Positions 44,509-54,238 are shown, numbered from the stretch's first letter. The stretch: 64,000 nucleotides of DNA from Bradyrhizobium liaoningense (GCF_018130955.1 NZ_JAFCJM010000012.1:123980-187979); one strand, 5' to 3'. Numbers and translations: made by a program. The notes: generated by a model from the sequence alone, not told the origin.

Positions 44509-45369
44509 ATGACTGAGACCCCCACCGATCCCCTCGTCTCCACCGAATGGCTCGCCGCGCACATCAACGACGCCAACGTGAAAGTCGTCGACGCCAGCTT
44601 CAAGCTGCCGGGCGTCTTGCCCTTGCCGAAGGACGACTATCTCGCCGCGCACCTGCCGGGCGCGGTGTTCTTCGACGTCGATGCCGTCTCGGATCACTCC
44701 AATCCGCTGCCGCATATGTTCCCCAGCGCCGAGCAGTTCGGGCGCGACGTCGGCAATCTCGGCATCTCCAATGCCGACACCGTCGTGCTCTATGACGCCG
44801 GCGGCTGGGTCGCTGCCCCGCGCGCCTGGTGGATGTTTTTGTCCTACGGCCACGGCAATGTGCGGATTCTCAATGGCGGCTTAAAGAAGTGGCGCGCCGA
44901 GGGACGCGCGGTCGAGAGCGGCGAGGTCAAGCCAAAACCTGCGGCCTTCAAGGCGAGCTATGATGCGAAGCGCGTGCGCAGCATCGAGCAGATGATTGCG
45001 AATGTCGGCACCAGAGCCGAGCAGGTGATCGACGCGCGCGCCGCCGAGCGCTTCGAGGGCCGTGCGCCCGAGCCGCGGCCGGGCATCCGTTCGGGTCACA
45101 TTCCCGGCGCCCGCAACGTGCCCTACAATCTGCTGTTCGATGCCGCGACCGGCACGATGAAGCCGCTCGACGAGCTGCGCGCCGCCTTCACCGGTGCCGG
45201 CGTCAAACTCGATGCGCCGATCGTCACGAGTTGCGGCTCCGGCGTCTCGGCCGGCGTGCTGACGCTCGCGCTCTATCGGTTAGGCGTCACAGACTCCGCG
45301 CTCTATGACGGCTCGTGGTCGGAATGGGGGCAGGCGAGCGGTCCGCCGATCGCGACGGGACCCGCCTGA
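44509..45369 (+). CDS. sseA: 3-mercaptopyruvate / thiosulfate sulfurtransferase
   Basis: 286 residues with two rhodanese domains. The N-terminal domain includes VSTEWLAAHINDANVKVVDAS and the C-terminal domain has the active-site block VTSCGSGVSAGVLTLALYRLG, in which CGSGVSA matches the CG(S/T)GVTA loop of mercaptopyruvate sulfurtransferases. The linker carries HIPGARNVPYN. It transfers sulfur from 3-mercaptopyruvate or thiosulfate to a thiol or cyanide. The ATG at 44509 lies just before the first helix. A rhodanese gene precedes it by about 140 bases. Confidence 0.93.
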   Translation: MTETPTDPLVSTEWLAAHINDANVKVVDASFKLPGVLPLPKDDYLAAHLPGAVFFDVDAVSDHSNPLPHMFPSAEQFGRDVGNLGISNADTVVLYDAGGWVAAPRAWWMFLSYGHGNVRILNGGLKKWRAEGRAVESGEVKPKPAAFKASYDAKRVRSIEQMIANVGTRAEQVIDARAAERFEGRAPEPRPGIRSGHIPGARNVPYNLLFDAATGTMKPLDELRAAFTGAGVKLDAPIVTSCGSGVSAGVLTLALYRLGVTDSALYDGSWSEWGQASGPPIATGPA

Positions 45370-45378
45370 TCGGACGCC

Positions 45379-46200
45379 TCAGCGCGTGCGCATGGTGGAT
45401 GCGGTGGCCATCGGCTGCCGTCCGAAGGGATCGAAGGTCTGCTGAACCTGCGCTGGCGGAGGCGGTCGGAGCACGATCCGGCGCTTCTTGGCGCGATGCG
45501 CGCGCCGCTTGGTGGCCTTCTTCTCCGTCGCGCCGCTGTCCACCTTGATATTCGCCGCGGGCTCCTGCTCGGCCGTGACGGAGGGGGCGTTCAGCGCGGC
45601 CATCCTGGCGACGGCCATGTCGGCCTCGGACAGGGTGCTCGCGGGCGCCTCGAGCTGAGCGGGCTCGCTCGTCGCGGCGGACGAGGCAGCGGGGGCGGTC
45701 TCGGCGGTGACCTTGCTTTCTTCAGCCTTCGCTTCGGAGCCGTTGGGTTCGGAGTCTTTGCGTTCGGAGCCTTTGGATTCGGAGACCTGCCCGGTCGTCT
45801 CCGGCGTGGTCGGCTCGTCAGTCGGACTGGATGTGGTGGCCTCCGGCGGCGCGGGCTCGCTCGCTCGCGCCTCGACCGCGGGGAGGGCCGCCTCCGGCGC
45901 AAGTGCCGCGGTCTGTTCGGGCGCGGCGTCAGTCACGGGCAAGGCGATGGTCGGGATCTGGTCCCGCACCGAGGGCTCGGCCCCCGAGGCCATCGGCTCC
46001 ACGCGCAGCGCCGCCAGCACCGGCCGGACCGGTTCGGAGGCCTGTGCAAAGACCTGCTCCTGCGGGCCGGAGCGCCACGAGGGATTGCTGACGAACTGCT
46101 CATGGGTCGCCCGCAACAGCGCGGCGGCGCCGAGGGCGAACACCAAAAGCGAGGTTGAGATCAGGATCGCCGCAAACAGGAAGCGAACGCCGGGAAGCAT
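45379..46200 (-). CDS. Membrane-anchored low-complexity protein
   Basis: 273 residues. The first transmembrane segment is MLPGVRFLFAAILISTSLLVFALGAAALL-like (about residues 6-30). Residues about 55-210 are low-complexity and rich in alanine, proline, glutamate, serine and threonine, with repeated KGSERKDSEPNGSEAK-type text. The C-terminus is strongly basic (KKATKRRAHRAKKRRIVLRPPPP) and ends FDPFGRQPMATASTMRTR. The start at 46200 is chosen so the membrane segment is N-terminal. No family is recognised. A role as an envelope spacer is inference. Confidence 0.6.
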   Translation of the reverse strand: MLPGVRFLFAAILISTSLLVFALGAAALLRATHEQFVSNPSWRSGPQEQVFAQASEPVRPVLAALRVEPMASGAEPSVRDQIPTIALPVTDAAPEQTAALAPEAALPAVEARASEPAPPEATTSSPTDEPTTPETTGQVSESKGSERKDSEPNGSEAKAEESKVTAETAPAASSAATSEPAQLEAPASTLSEADMAVARMAALNAPSVTAEQEPAANIKVDSGATEKKATKRRAHRAKKRRIVLRPPPPAQVQQTFDPFGRQPMATASTMRTR

Positions 46201-46561
46201 CTTGTGGCGCGAATTTCCGCCTTGGCAGGTGCCTGCCGAAGGCCCTTGAGCCATCTGAACGCGGTGACGGTACTGGTTGCCGCGTTCACCGCGCAGAAAA
46301 GAGCTCAAAGCGGCGGCGAATCAGGCCGATTCGAGGATACCGCAAGGCTCTCGCTCGCGTTTCGCAAAAATCGGGGTGTTGGTGACGGGTGATATCAGGC
46401 AGAATGCGATTTCTGCGCCGTGATGCTCCGGAGCAACGGTGATCGGCGGATCACAAATCGGCAAATCGGGCACAAATGGGCCTGAATTGTCTTGAATGCG
46501 CCGTGATCTTCGGTCATTTGCCGTTAACGGTCCGGTCGTGCCTGGGGTCTATACAAGAGCG
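46201..46561. other. Intergenic region between divergent genes
   Basis: About 360 bases with the promoters of the low-complexity membrane protein and the L,D-transpeptidase. It holds a perfect inverted repeat GTGATC-GGCG-GATCAC at 46439-46454 and two ACAAAT boxes nearby (46453 and 46471). I see no gene in it. The palindrome is a candidate operator. Confidence 0.5.
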
Positions 46562-47827
46562 ATGATGATCAAGCATTTTCTGACGATTTGCGCTGCCGCG
46601 ACAGCCGCTGCGGCGGGAACCTCGCTCGTGCAGGCTCAGCAAAGCTACCCGGTGCAGCAGGCGCCCGGCTATGCGACGCCGTATCCTCAGCAGCAGGGCT
46701 ATCCGTCCGAATATCGTCCCGGCGATCGCGTGCCGAATTTCGACGCGCTTGACGACGATGACGACGCGATGCCGCCGCAACAGCAGCCGCGCAATTCCGC
46801 CGGGCTGCCGCCGCCCGGCCCAGGCGGCCCCATCATGTCGCCCGACGATCCGCGCTACGGCCGTCCGGCCGGCGCGCCGGTGTACTCCAACGCGCCGCAG
46901 GGCCCGGTGGTGTCGCCCGACGATCCCCGTTATGGCCGCCCCGCGGGCGCGCCGGTCTATTCCAATGCGCCGCAGGGTCCGGTGATGTCGCCGGACGACC
47001 CGCGCTATGGTCGTCCCGCTGGCCCGCCGGCTGTGATCTATGCCGACCGTCCGCAGCAGCAGCAGGGCGTCAACGACGGCCTGCGTCCGCCCGAGGCGAT
47101 CGGCGGTCCGACCGCGACCGGCGCGGTGCCTCAGCAGCAGCAACAGCCCGCCGTCGGCGCCGACGGCAAGCCGATGTCGATCGCGGCGCTTCCGCCCGAG
47201 GAGCAGCCGGACGCTGCGCCCGTGCAGTTGCCGCCGAACCTGCGCCGCCAGGAAGTCGCGTTCCAGACCAAGGAGCCCGCCGGCACGCTCGTGGTCGATA
47301 CGCCCAACACCTATCTCTATTACGTGCTCGGAGGCGGTCGCGCGATCCGCTACGGCGTGCGCGTCGGCCGCGACGGTTTCACCTGGACCGGCGTGCAGAA
47401 GATCACCCGCAAGGCGGAGTGGCCGGATTGGCATCCGCCCACGGAAATGATCGAGCGCCAGCCCTATCTGCCGCGCTTCATGGCCGGCGGTCCTGGCAAT
47501 CCGCTCGGCGCGCGCGCGATGTATCTCGGCTCCACCGTCTACCGCATCCACGGCACCAACCAGCCCTCGACGATCGGCAAGTTCGTCTCGTCAGGCTGTA
47601 TCGGCATGCTGAACGAGGACGTCTCGGACCTGTTCGACCGCGTAAAGGTCGGCACTCGCGTGGTGGTGATGCCGGGCGGCCCGCCGCCGGGAACGGCGAC
47701 GGCTTCGGCGCAGCCCGCGCCCGGTGCGGCCCCTGCGCCGGTGGCGGCCCAAGCGTCGAACGGCCCGGTGCCCGGCACGCAGCCGACCGTGGTGCCGCCG
47801 CTGCCGGCCCCCGTCACGGTGCGCTAG
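46562..47827 (+). CDS. L,D-transpeptidase (YkuD family) with proline-rich repeat region
   Basis: 421 residues. The signal peptide is MMIKHFLTICAAATAAAAGT..., followed by a proline/glutamine-rich linker. Two full 25-residue repeats and a third partial one (pattern SPDDPRYGRPAGAPVYSNAP) occupy about residues 92-156. The C-terminal YkuD domain has H330 in RIHGTNQPSTIGKF and the catalytic C346 in SSGCIGM. It cross-links peptidoglycan 3-3 or attaches proteins to it. The start at 46562 puts the signal first. A strong terminator lies after the gene (47856-47886). Confidence 0.93.
   Translation: MMIKHFLTICAAATAAAAGTSLVQAQQSYPVQQAPGYATPYPQQQGYPSEYRPGDRVPNFDALDDDDDAMPPQQQPRNSAGLPPPGPGGPIMSPDDPRYGRPAGAPVYSNAPQGPVVSPDDPRYGRPAGAPVYSNAPQGPVMSPDDPRYGRPAGPPAVIYADRPQQQQGVNDGLRPPEAIGGPTATGAVPQQQQQPAVGADGKPMSIAALPPEEQPDAAPVQLPPNLRRQEVAFQTKEPAGTLVVDTPNTYLYYVLGGGRAIRYGVRVGRDGFTWTGVQKITRKAEWPDWHPPTEMIERQPYLPRFMAGGPGNPLGARAMYLGSTVYRIHGTNQPSTIGKFVSSGCIGMLNEDVSDLFDRVKVGTRVVVMPGGPPPGTATASAQPAPGAAPAPVAAQASNGPVPGTQPTVVPPLPAPVTVR
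46835..47029 (+). repeat. Tandem 75-base coding repeats
   Basis: Two complete 75-base units (46835-46909 and 46910-46984) and a partial third (46985-47029), in frame within the L,D-transpeptidase gene, each coding for (M/V)SPDDPRYGRPAGAPVYSNAP and GPV. The copies differ mostly at wobble positions. Repeat number could vary between strains. Confidence 0.9.
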
Positions 47828-47855
47828 GCGCCCGAACCGAATTCAGATTGCAAAG

Positions 47856-47886
47856 AGGGCGTGCCTGTGGCGCGCCCTTTTCGTTT
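47856..47886 (+). terminator. Rho-independent terminator after L,D-transpeptidase gene
   Basis: AGGGCGTGC pairs with GCGCGCCCT (one T-G wobble) around a CTGTG loop, followed by TTTTCGTTT. It starts 28 bases after the stop at 47827, and the following gene (47890) ends head-on just beyond, so it may serve both strands. Confidence 0.8.
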
Positions 47887-47889
47887 GCG

Positions 47890-48849
47890 TTACGCCAGCC
47901 GTCGCGGCGGCTCGCCCTTGAACCAGGCGTCGATGGTGTCGACCATCTGGCCGTAATGGGTGCGCAAGCCATCCTCGGTGGCGTAGCCGAGATGCGGCGT
48001 CAGCACGAGATTGTCGAGCTTGCGGAACGGATGATCCGTCGGCAGCGGCTCGACCGAGAACACGTCGATGCCGGCGCCTGCGATCTTGCGCGCGCGCAAG
48101 GCTTCCAGCAGCGCCGCCTCGTCGACGATCGGGCCGCGCGCGGTGTTGACCAGATATGCCGAAGGCTTCATCCGCGCGAGATCGGCCGCGTCCACCAGCC
48201 CGCGCGAGCGGTCGCTCAGGACCACATGGATGGTGACGATATCGGCCGTGGCGAACAACTCCTCCTTGCTCGCATAGGTGACGCCGGCCTCCTTGCATTT
48301 CTCGGCCGTGAGGTTCGGGCTCCAGGCGATGACGTTCATGCCGAACGTCTTCGCAATGCCTGCCACCTTGCTGCCGAGCTTGCCGAGCCCGACGATGCCG
48401 AGCGTGCGGCCCTCGATCTCGATGCCGGCAAAGGCCTGCCAGGGCTCGCCCGCATGCATGCGCGCGTTCTCGCGGCCGATGCCGCGGGTCAATTCCAGGA
48501 TCAGGCCCATGGTCAGGCCCGCGGTCGGATCGCGGCCATATTGCGTGCCGCAGACGACGACGTTGCGCGCTTTCGCGGCTTCCATGTCGATCGCGGCGTT
48601 GCGCATACCCGACGTGAGCAGCAGCTTCAGCTTGGGGAGCGCCGCAAACAGGCCGTTCGGAAACGCGGTGCGCTCGCGCATCGCGCAGACGATCTCGAAG
48701 TCGGCAAGCGCGCTGGCCGCGGCCTGCTCGGAGGCAAAGGGATGGCTGAACACCGTCACGTCGACGCGGTCAGCAATCTTCGACCAGTCGGCGACGTTGA
48801 GGGAGATGTTGAAATAGTCGTCGAGAATTGCACAGCGCAGCCGCGTCAT
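47890..48849 (-). CDS. D-2-hydroxyacid dehydrogenase family protein
   Basis: 319 residues. The NAD-binding block is LGIVGLGKLGSKVAGIAKTFG, and the catalytic residues are visible: arginine in YLVNTARGPIVDEAALLEAL, glutamate in GIDVFSVEPLPTDHPF and histidine in VLTPHLGYATED. Substrate binding in the N-terminal part uses LLTSGMRNAAIDMEAAK. It reduces a 2-oxo acid with NAD(P)H or the reverse. The start at 48849 gives the family-typical MTRLRCAILDDY; an ATG at 48867 is possible. It converges with the L,D-transpeptidase gene. The substrate is unknown. Confidence 0.9.
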   Translation of the reverse strand: MTRLRCAILDDYFNISLNVADWSKIADRVDVTVFSHPFASEQAAASALADFEIVCAMRERTAFPNGLFAALPKLKLLLTSGMRNAAIDMEAAKARNVVVCGTQYGRDPTAGLTMGLILELTRGIGRENARMHAGEPWQAFAGIEIEGRTLGIVGLGKLGSKVAGIAKTFGMNVIAWSPNLTAEKCKEAGVTYASKEELFATADIVTIHVVLSDRSRGLVDAADLARMKPSAYLVNTARGPIVDEAALLEALRARKIAGAGIDVFSVEPLPTDHPFRKLDNLVLTPHLGYATEDGLRTHYGQMVDTIDAWFKGEPPRRLA

Positions 48850-48978
48850 CGGGAGGCGTCCATCCATGGCGAGAGGTAATGGCGGAAACGCCATCGTCGG
48901 AACAGGGCCATGGTTGCGCGCAATCGGCGGTCTGCGCAAGCCGCGGCCGTCCTCAAAACTTCGCCAGGGCAGGAGGCG

Positions 48979-49191
48979 TCAGAGGTCGCGAGGCTTGAGC
49001 CGGAATGGGGCGTCCATGCCGTGCTTGGCGCGCCAGGCGGGGCCGGGGCCGCGCATGTAATGCAGTTCCGGGCGGTAGGGGTTGAAGGCCGTCGCGAAGA
49101 ACCGAGCCCAAAACTCCTTCAGCTCGTGAAAGAAGCCCGCGCGGCCGGCTTCTGCTGCGGCGGCGATGCTGGTGGTTTCGATCATAGCCAT
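48979..49191 (-). CDS. Small hypothetical protein
   Basis: 70 residues: MAMIETTSIAAAAEAGRAGF, then FHELKEFWARFFATAFNPYR, PELHYMRGPGPAWRAKHGMD and a basic end. The ribosome site GAGG lies about 8 bases before the ATG at 49191. Codon use is typical for the genome, and the aromatic-rich helix suggests a real protein, but no family is recognised. Confidence 0.5.
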   Translation of the reverse strand: MAMIETTSIAAAAEAGRAGFFHELKEFWARFFATAFNPYRPELHYMRGPGPAWRAKHGMDAPFRLKPRDL

Positions 49192-49427
49192 GACGCGGCC
49201 TCGCTGTTCTCCCCGCCGCTTCTGCCGCGGGTGACGCTTTTCCAGCGTCAGGACGAGCTTTCGCCTGATTTATTAAAAAATGGTTTCAATTGTCCGGATC
49301 GGGTGCCGACATGGTGTCCAACCCGTATTCATCCGTGGTGAACGGACGGAAAACATTGCCCTTTGAGGGCGGGATCGTTACATCGCAGCCAAGCAAATTT
49401 CCTCAAAATGAAGGTTTCAGGGGACCG

Positions 49428-51077
<1,650 letters not shown>

Positions 51078-51084
51078 TCTCGGC

Positions 51085-52311
51085 ATGATGCGGCGGGCAC
51101 TTATCGCTGCGGTGGTCGCTGTCACCTGTGGCTGGTCGCCCGCCCGCGCTGCCGACGCCGCCTTCAGCCAGTTCATCGCCTCGCTCGGGTCGGAGGCGCA
51201 GGCCGCGGGCGTGTCGCGCGCGACGTTCGATCGCGAGACCGCGGGGCTCGAGCCTGATTACAAGCTGCCTGATCTGATCTTGCCGGGAAGGCCAGCGACA
51301 GGTGCCGCAGCGCAAGCCGAGTTCGTGCAGGTGCCGGCTGACTACATCAAGGAAGCGTCCATCGCGCGGCTTGCGGGCGAAGGGCAGCGGCTGCTGCAAA
51401 AATATCGCGTGGCGCTCACGGAGATCGAGAAGAACTCCGGCGTGCCTGCCACCGTGATGCTCGCGATCTGGGGACGTGAGACCGACTATGGCCGCTACAC
51501 GCTGCCTTACGATCTGGTGCGCGTGCTGGCGACCCAGGCCTATGTCGGCCGGCGCAAGGATCAGTACCGCAATGAATTCATCCTCGCCCTGAAAATCCTG
51601 GGCGAGGGCGCGGTGACGCGCAAGGAGATGCGCTCGTCCTGGGCCGGCGCCACCGGGCTCACGCAATTCTTGCCGTCGGAGTATTACAAGCACGGCGTCG
51701 ATTTTGACGGTGACGGCCGCGTCGACATCTGGCACTCGGTGCCTGATGCGCTGGCCTCCGCTGCGCAGCAGCTCGTCAACAAGGGCTGGCAGAGCGGCGT
51801 GCGCTGGGCCTACGAGGTGCAGGCGCCGGCGAAAGTCGATTGCACCCTCGGTGTAGCAGAGGTGACGAAGCCGATCAGCCAGTGGCTGCGCGAAGGGTTC
51901 GTGCCGGTGCGCGGACAAAGATTGGGCGCGACGGAGCAGGCGCAGCCGGCGTCGCTGCTGCAGCCGGAAGGCATCTATGGGCCGTCATTCCTGACCACGA
52001 AGAACTACTTCGTCATCAAGGAATACAATTTCTCGGATCTCTACGTGCTGTTCGTCGGGCATCTCAGCGATCGCATGACGAGCCCGCAGGCGTTCGCGAC
52101 GCCGTGGTCGGCGTCGAAGCAGTTGCGCACCAAGGACGTGGAGGCGATGCAGCGGGGGCTCACGCGCATCGGGCTCTACAAGGACAAGATCGACGGCAAG
52201 GCCGGCATGCTGACGCGCTCAGCGCTCGGCGCCTACCAGAAGTCGGCCGGCCTCAAGGTCGATTGCTGGCCGAGCGAAGAGGTGCTGCGCTCGATCCAGG
52301 CGGCGCGCTAG
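51085..52311 (+). CDS. mltB: Lytic murein transglycosylase (MltB-like) with peptidoglycan-binding domain
   Basis: 408 residues with a signal peptide (cleaved near PARAADA). The catalytic glutamate lies in VMLAIWGRETDYGRYTLP and a second family block is SWAGATGLTQFLPSEYYKHGVD. The C-terminal region KDVEAMQRGLTRIGLYKDKIDGKAGMLTRSALGAYQK is a PG_binding_1 domain. The enzyme cleaves the glycan strands of murein in the periplasm. The start at 51085 gives MMRRALIAAV. It follows the ettA gene by 7 bases, so the two may be cotranscribed. The symbol is by similarity only. Confidence 0.92.
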   Translation: MMRRALIAAVVAVTCGWSPARAADAAFSQFIASLGSEAQAAGVSRATFDRETAGLEPDYKLPDLILPGRPATGAAAQAEFVQVPADYIKEASIARLAGEGQRLLQKYRVALTEIEKNSGVPATVMLAIWGRETDYGRYTLPYDLVRVLATQAYVGRRKDQYRNEFILALKILGEGAVTRKEMRSSWAGATGLTQFLPSEYYKHGVDFDGDGRVDIWHSVPDALASAAQQLVNKGWQSGVRWAYEVQAPAKVDCTLGVAEVTKPISQWLREGFVPVRGQRLGATEQAQPASLLQPEGIYGPSFLTTKNYFVIKEYNFSDLYVLFVGHLSDRMTSPQAFATPWSASKQLRTKDVEAMQRGLTRIGLYKDKIDGKAGMLTRSALGAYQKSAGLKVDCWPSEEVLRSIQAAR

Positions 52312-52331
52312 CCGCCCGTCATTCCCAAAAG

Positions 52332-52361
52332 AAAAAGCCCGGCCGATGGTCTCGGCCGGGC
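52332..52361 (-). terminator. Intrinsic terminator for the small exported protein gene (minus strand)
   Basis: GCCCGGCCGA (52337-52346) and TCGGCCGGGC (52352-52361) form a perfect 10-base stem. On the minus strand the hairpin is followed by TTTTTCTTTT, typical of a Rho-independent terminator. It ends the gene at 52399-52680, and the stem may also act for the transglycosylase gene on the plus strand. Confidence 0.85.
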
Positions 52362-52398
52362 GTTGATCGCGGCGCCTCGAAGCGCCGATCAGATCAGC

Positions 52399-52680
52399 TC
52401 AGTAGCAGACGCGGACCGGGCGAACGACCCAGCCATAGCCGTCCCAATAGCGCTGGCGCTGCCAGTAGCAGGGCGGGGGCGGGGCGGGTTCGGCCACATA
52501 GACCGGACCGCCGTAAGCGGGACGGCTGGCTGCGATAGCGCCACCGACGATCGCACCGCCGATCAGGCCGGCAGCGATGCCGGCGCCAACGCCGTGTTCA
52601 GCCTTGGCGGGCGGCGTGGCGGTGACCAGCGAACCGGCGACCGTCGCAACCGTCAGGGCGGCAACAAAAGTCTTCTTCAT
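52399..52680 (-). CDS. Small exported glycine-rich protein, copy 1
   Basis: 93 residues. Signal peptide MKKTFVAALTVATVAGSLVTA-like, then a glycine-zipper-like segment GVGAGIAAGLIGGAIVGGAIAA. The C-terminus is CYWQRQRYWDGYGWVVRPVRVCY, with two cysteines and many aromatics. It is a paralogue of the next gene (52911), which ends in CVWQRQRFWDGYAWRVRRVRV. The start at 52680 follows GGAGAGCC. Likely periplasmic or outer-membrane linked. The role is unknown. Confidence 0.78.
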   Translation of the reverse strand: MKKTFVAALTVATVAGSLVTATPPAKAEHGVGAGIAAGLIGGAIVGGAIAASRPAYGGPVYVAEPAPPPPCYWQRQRYWDGYGWVVRPVRVCY

Positions 52681-52910
52681 AGTCTTGGCTCTCCTGGGAG
52701 AAGGCGCACCTCGAGGGAAACGCCTGGGTTTGGAAGTCTCACGCAAACTCTGTTGGAATTGGCCGTGCGGCTAGGAAGCGCGCAAATGGTCAATCCGCGG
52801 TAAACGCACACGGAGCTGTGACCGGAAAAAGCGGTCTTTTTCAGGCCTTTCCCTTACGGGAGCCTGTCAAAAACTTAGCCGTTCCGGCGCAATTTCGGTG
52901 GACGACGCGA

Positions 52911-53243
52911 TCAGCCGCAAACCCGGACGCGGCGGACGCGCCAGGCATAGCCGTCCCAGAAGCGCTGCCGCTGCCAGACGCAGCCGCCATAATAGTCGTC
53001 GGCGACATAGCCCGGGCCCGGCGCGTAATAGCGGGGCGGGTAGTAGCCGGGGCCGTAGTAGCCATAACCGGGGCCGGGCCCGTAGTAATACGGGGAGGCG
53101 ATAGCGCCCCCGACGATGGCGCCGCCGATGATGCCGGCTGCGACGCCCGCGGCGACGCCGCGCTGCGCATGGGCCGGTGCGGGCGCCACGGCCGATACCG
53201 CCAGGGTGGCTACGGCAGCAAGGGCCAGGAGCGATTTCTTCAT
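52911..53243 (-). CDS. Small exported glycine-rich protein, copy 2
   Basis: 110 residues. Signal peptide MKKSLLALAAVATLAVSAVAPAPAHA, then GVAAGVAAGIIGGAIVGGAIA and a tyrosine/proline/glycine region (YYYGPGPGYGYYGPGYYP). The C-terminus CVWQRQRFWDGYAWRVRRVR matches the preceding paralogue. Tandem duplicates on the same strand, 230 bases apart. The tyrosine-rich insert is present only here. Confidence 0.8.
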   Translation of the reverse strand: MKKSLLALAAVATLAVSAVAPAPAHAQRGVAAGVAAGIIGGAIVGGAIASPYYYGPGPGYGYYGPGYYPPRYYAPGPGYVADDYYGGCVWQRQRFWDGYAWRVRRVRVCG

Positions 53244-53386
53244 GGCTTTGACCTTTCAACACAAACTGGACGCGGACGGAGTTCCACCGCCTTAGTTCCA
53301 TATTTTGCTTCAGGGATCAATGAACGGGAGGGTGGCCGCAGGCGACGAATGGGCGTCATGGACGCCAGCGGATGAGGAGCAGCGCG

Positions 53387-53710
53387 ATGATGAACGTTCT
53401 GATCGCCATCGGGATCACCGGGTTCATCGGCTATGCCCTGATGGCCCATCTGCAGAACCGCGGCCGGCGGCGGGCGCGCGCGGATAGCGGCTACGACGGC
53501 AGTAACTATTCGAGTTCGGACTACGGCAGCACGAGCAGCGGATTCTCGCTCGGAAGCTGGTTTTCCAGCGACCGTTCGGCCCTCGACAGTTCCGGCAACC
53601 CGGCTGATAGCGGCAGTTGCTCGGTCAGCAGCGATAATGGCAGCGGTAGCGATAGTGGTGGCGGCGGCGATTGCGGAGGTGGCGGGGACGGCGGCGGAGG
53701 CCGCGATTGA
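53387..53710 (+). CDS. Small membrane protein with serine/glycine-rich tail
   Basis: 107 residues starting MMNVLIAIGITGFIGYALMA, one transmembrane segment, then a basic NRGRRRARAD. The rest is low-complexity: Ser/Tyr/Gly/Asp with SSSDYGSTSSGFSLGSW and a final SGGGGDCGGGGDGGGGRD. The ATG at 53387 follows GAGGAG (a second ATG at 53390 is also possible). It lies alone between the divergent exported-protein gene and bfd. Glycine-rich C-terminal tails with cysteine also occur in some bacterial secreted or envelope proteins; the function is unknown. Confidence 0.6.
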   Translation: MMNVLIAIGITGFIGYALMAHLQNRGRRRARADSGYDGSNYSSSDYGSTSSGFSLGSWFSSDRSALDSSGNPADSGSCSVSSDNGSGSDSGGGGDCGGGGDGGGGRD

Positions 53711-53750
53711 GCTGCCAGGCAGCGAAAATTGATCCAGCGCAAGATGGGAT

Positions 53751-53767
53751 TTTAGACCCGTTCTAGG
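53751..53767 (+). promoter_or_regulatory. Irr-type iron control element (imperfect), upstream of bfd
   Basis: TTTAGAC-CCG-TTCTAGG matches the pattern TTTAGAA-N3-TTCTAAA in most positions (7+3+7 layout). It lies 111 bases before the bfd ATG. Irr-type regulators in Bradyrhizobium act at such elements to repress iron-storage genes under low iron. Confidence 0.6.
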
Positions 53768-53878
53768 CTCTATCTGGGATCAGTTTGGAATTGCTTCAAA
53801 CAGCGCTTTTTCCTTTTGCATCCGGCTGAGCCCTTAAATATCGATGATGGCGCATCACCGAAGGGCCTGCAGCTTTCC

Positions 53879-54148
53879 ATGATCGTTTGTTCCTGCAACG
53901 TCATCAGCGACCACGATGTCCGAGCCGCCGTCGCTGACTCCGACGACGCTCTGCGTCATGCCAAGCAGGTCTATGGCTGCCTCGGCTGCAGTGCCGAATG
54001 CGGCCGCTGCGCCCGCACCATCAAGACGATCATCGAGGAAGCGCTCGGCCCCTGCGCCAAGTCCTGCTGCTCAGGCTGCCCGCACAGCGAGGTCGCGGCC
54101 AACGACGAAGACGTCGCTCCGGCCGAGTTCGCCCTCGCAGCCTGCTGA
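53879..54148 (+). CDS. bfd: Bacterioferritin-associated ferredoxin
   Basis: 89 residues. The [2Fe-2S]-binding cysteines are seen in MIVCSCNVISDHDV and YGCLGCSAECGRCARTI. The C-terminus has further cysteines (GPCAKSCCSGCPHSE), as in some alphaproteobacterial forms. Bfd delivers electrons to bacterioferritin to release stored iron. The ATG at 53879 gives the family-typical N-terminus. It is followed 132 bases later by bfr on the same strand, with an Irr-type box between. The upstream box at 53751 suggests separate iron control. Confidence 0.93.
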   Translation: MIVCSCNVISDHDVRAAVADSDDALRHAKQVYGCLGCSAECGRCARTIKTIIEEALGPCAKSCCSGCPHSEVAANDEDVAPAEFALAAC

Positions 54149-54221
54149 AAAAGTCAGCATCAGATCGGTTGTTTTTCCCCGCCTGCGCGCATGCGTCAGG
54201 TTGCCCTCGTTCCCAAACTGT

Positions 54222-54238
54222 TTTAGAAGCGTTCTAAA
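54222..54238 (+). promoter_or_regulatory. Irr-type iron control element upstream of bfr
   Basis: TTTAGAA-GCG-TTCTAAA is a perfect inverted repeat matching the iron control element bound by Irr in Bradyrhizobium. It lies 42 bases before the bfr ATG, so binding there would block transcription of bfr. Confidence 0.8.
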
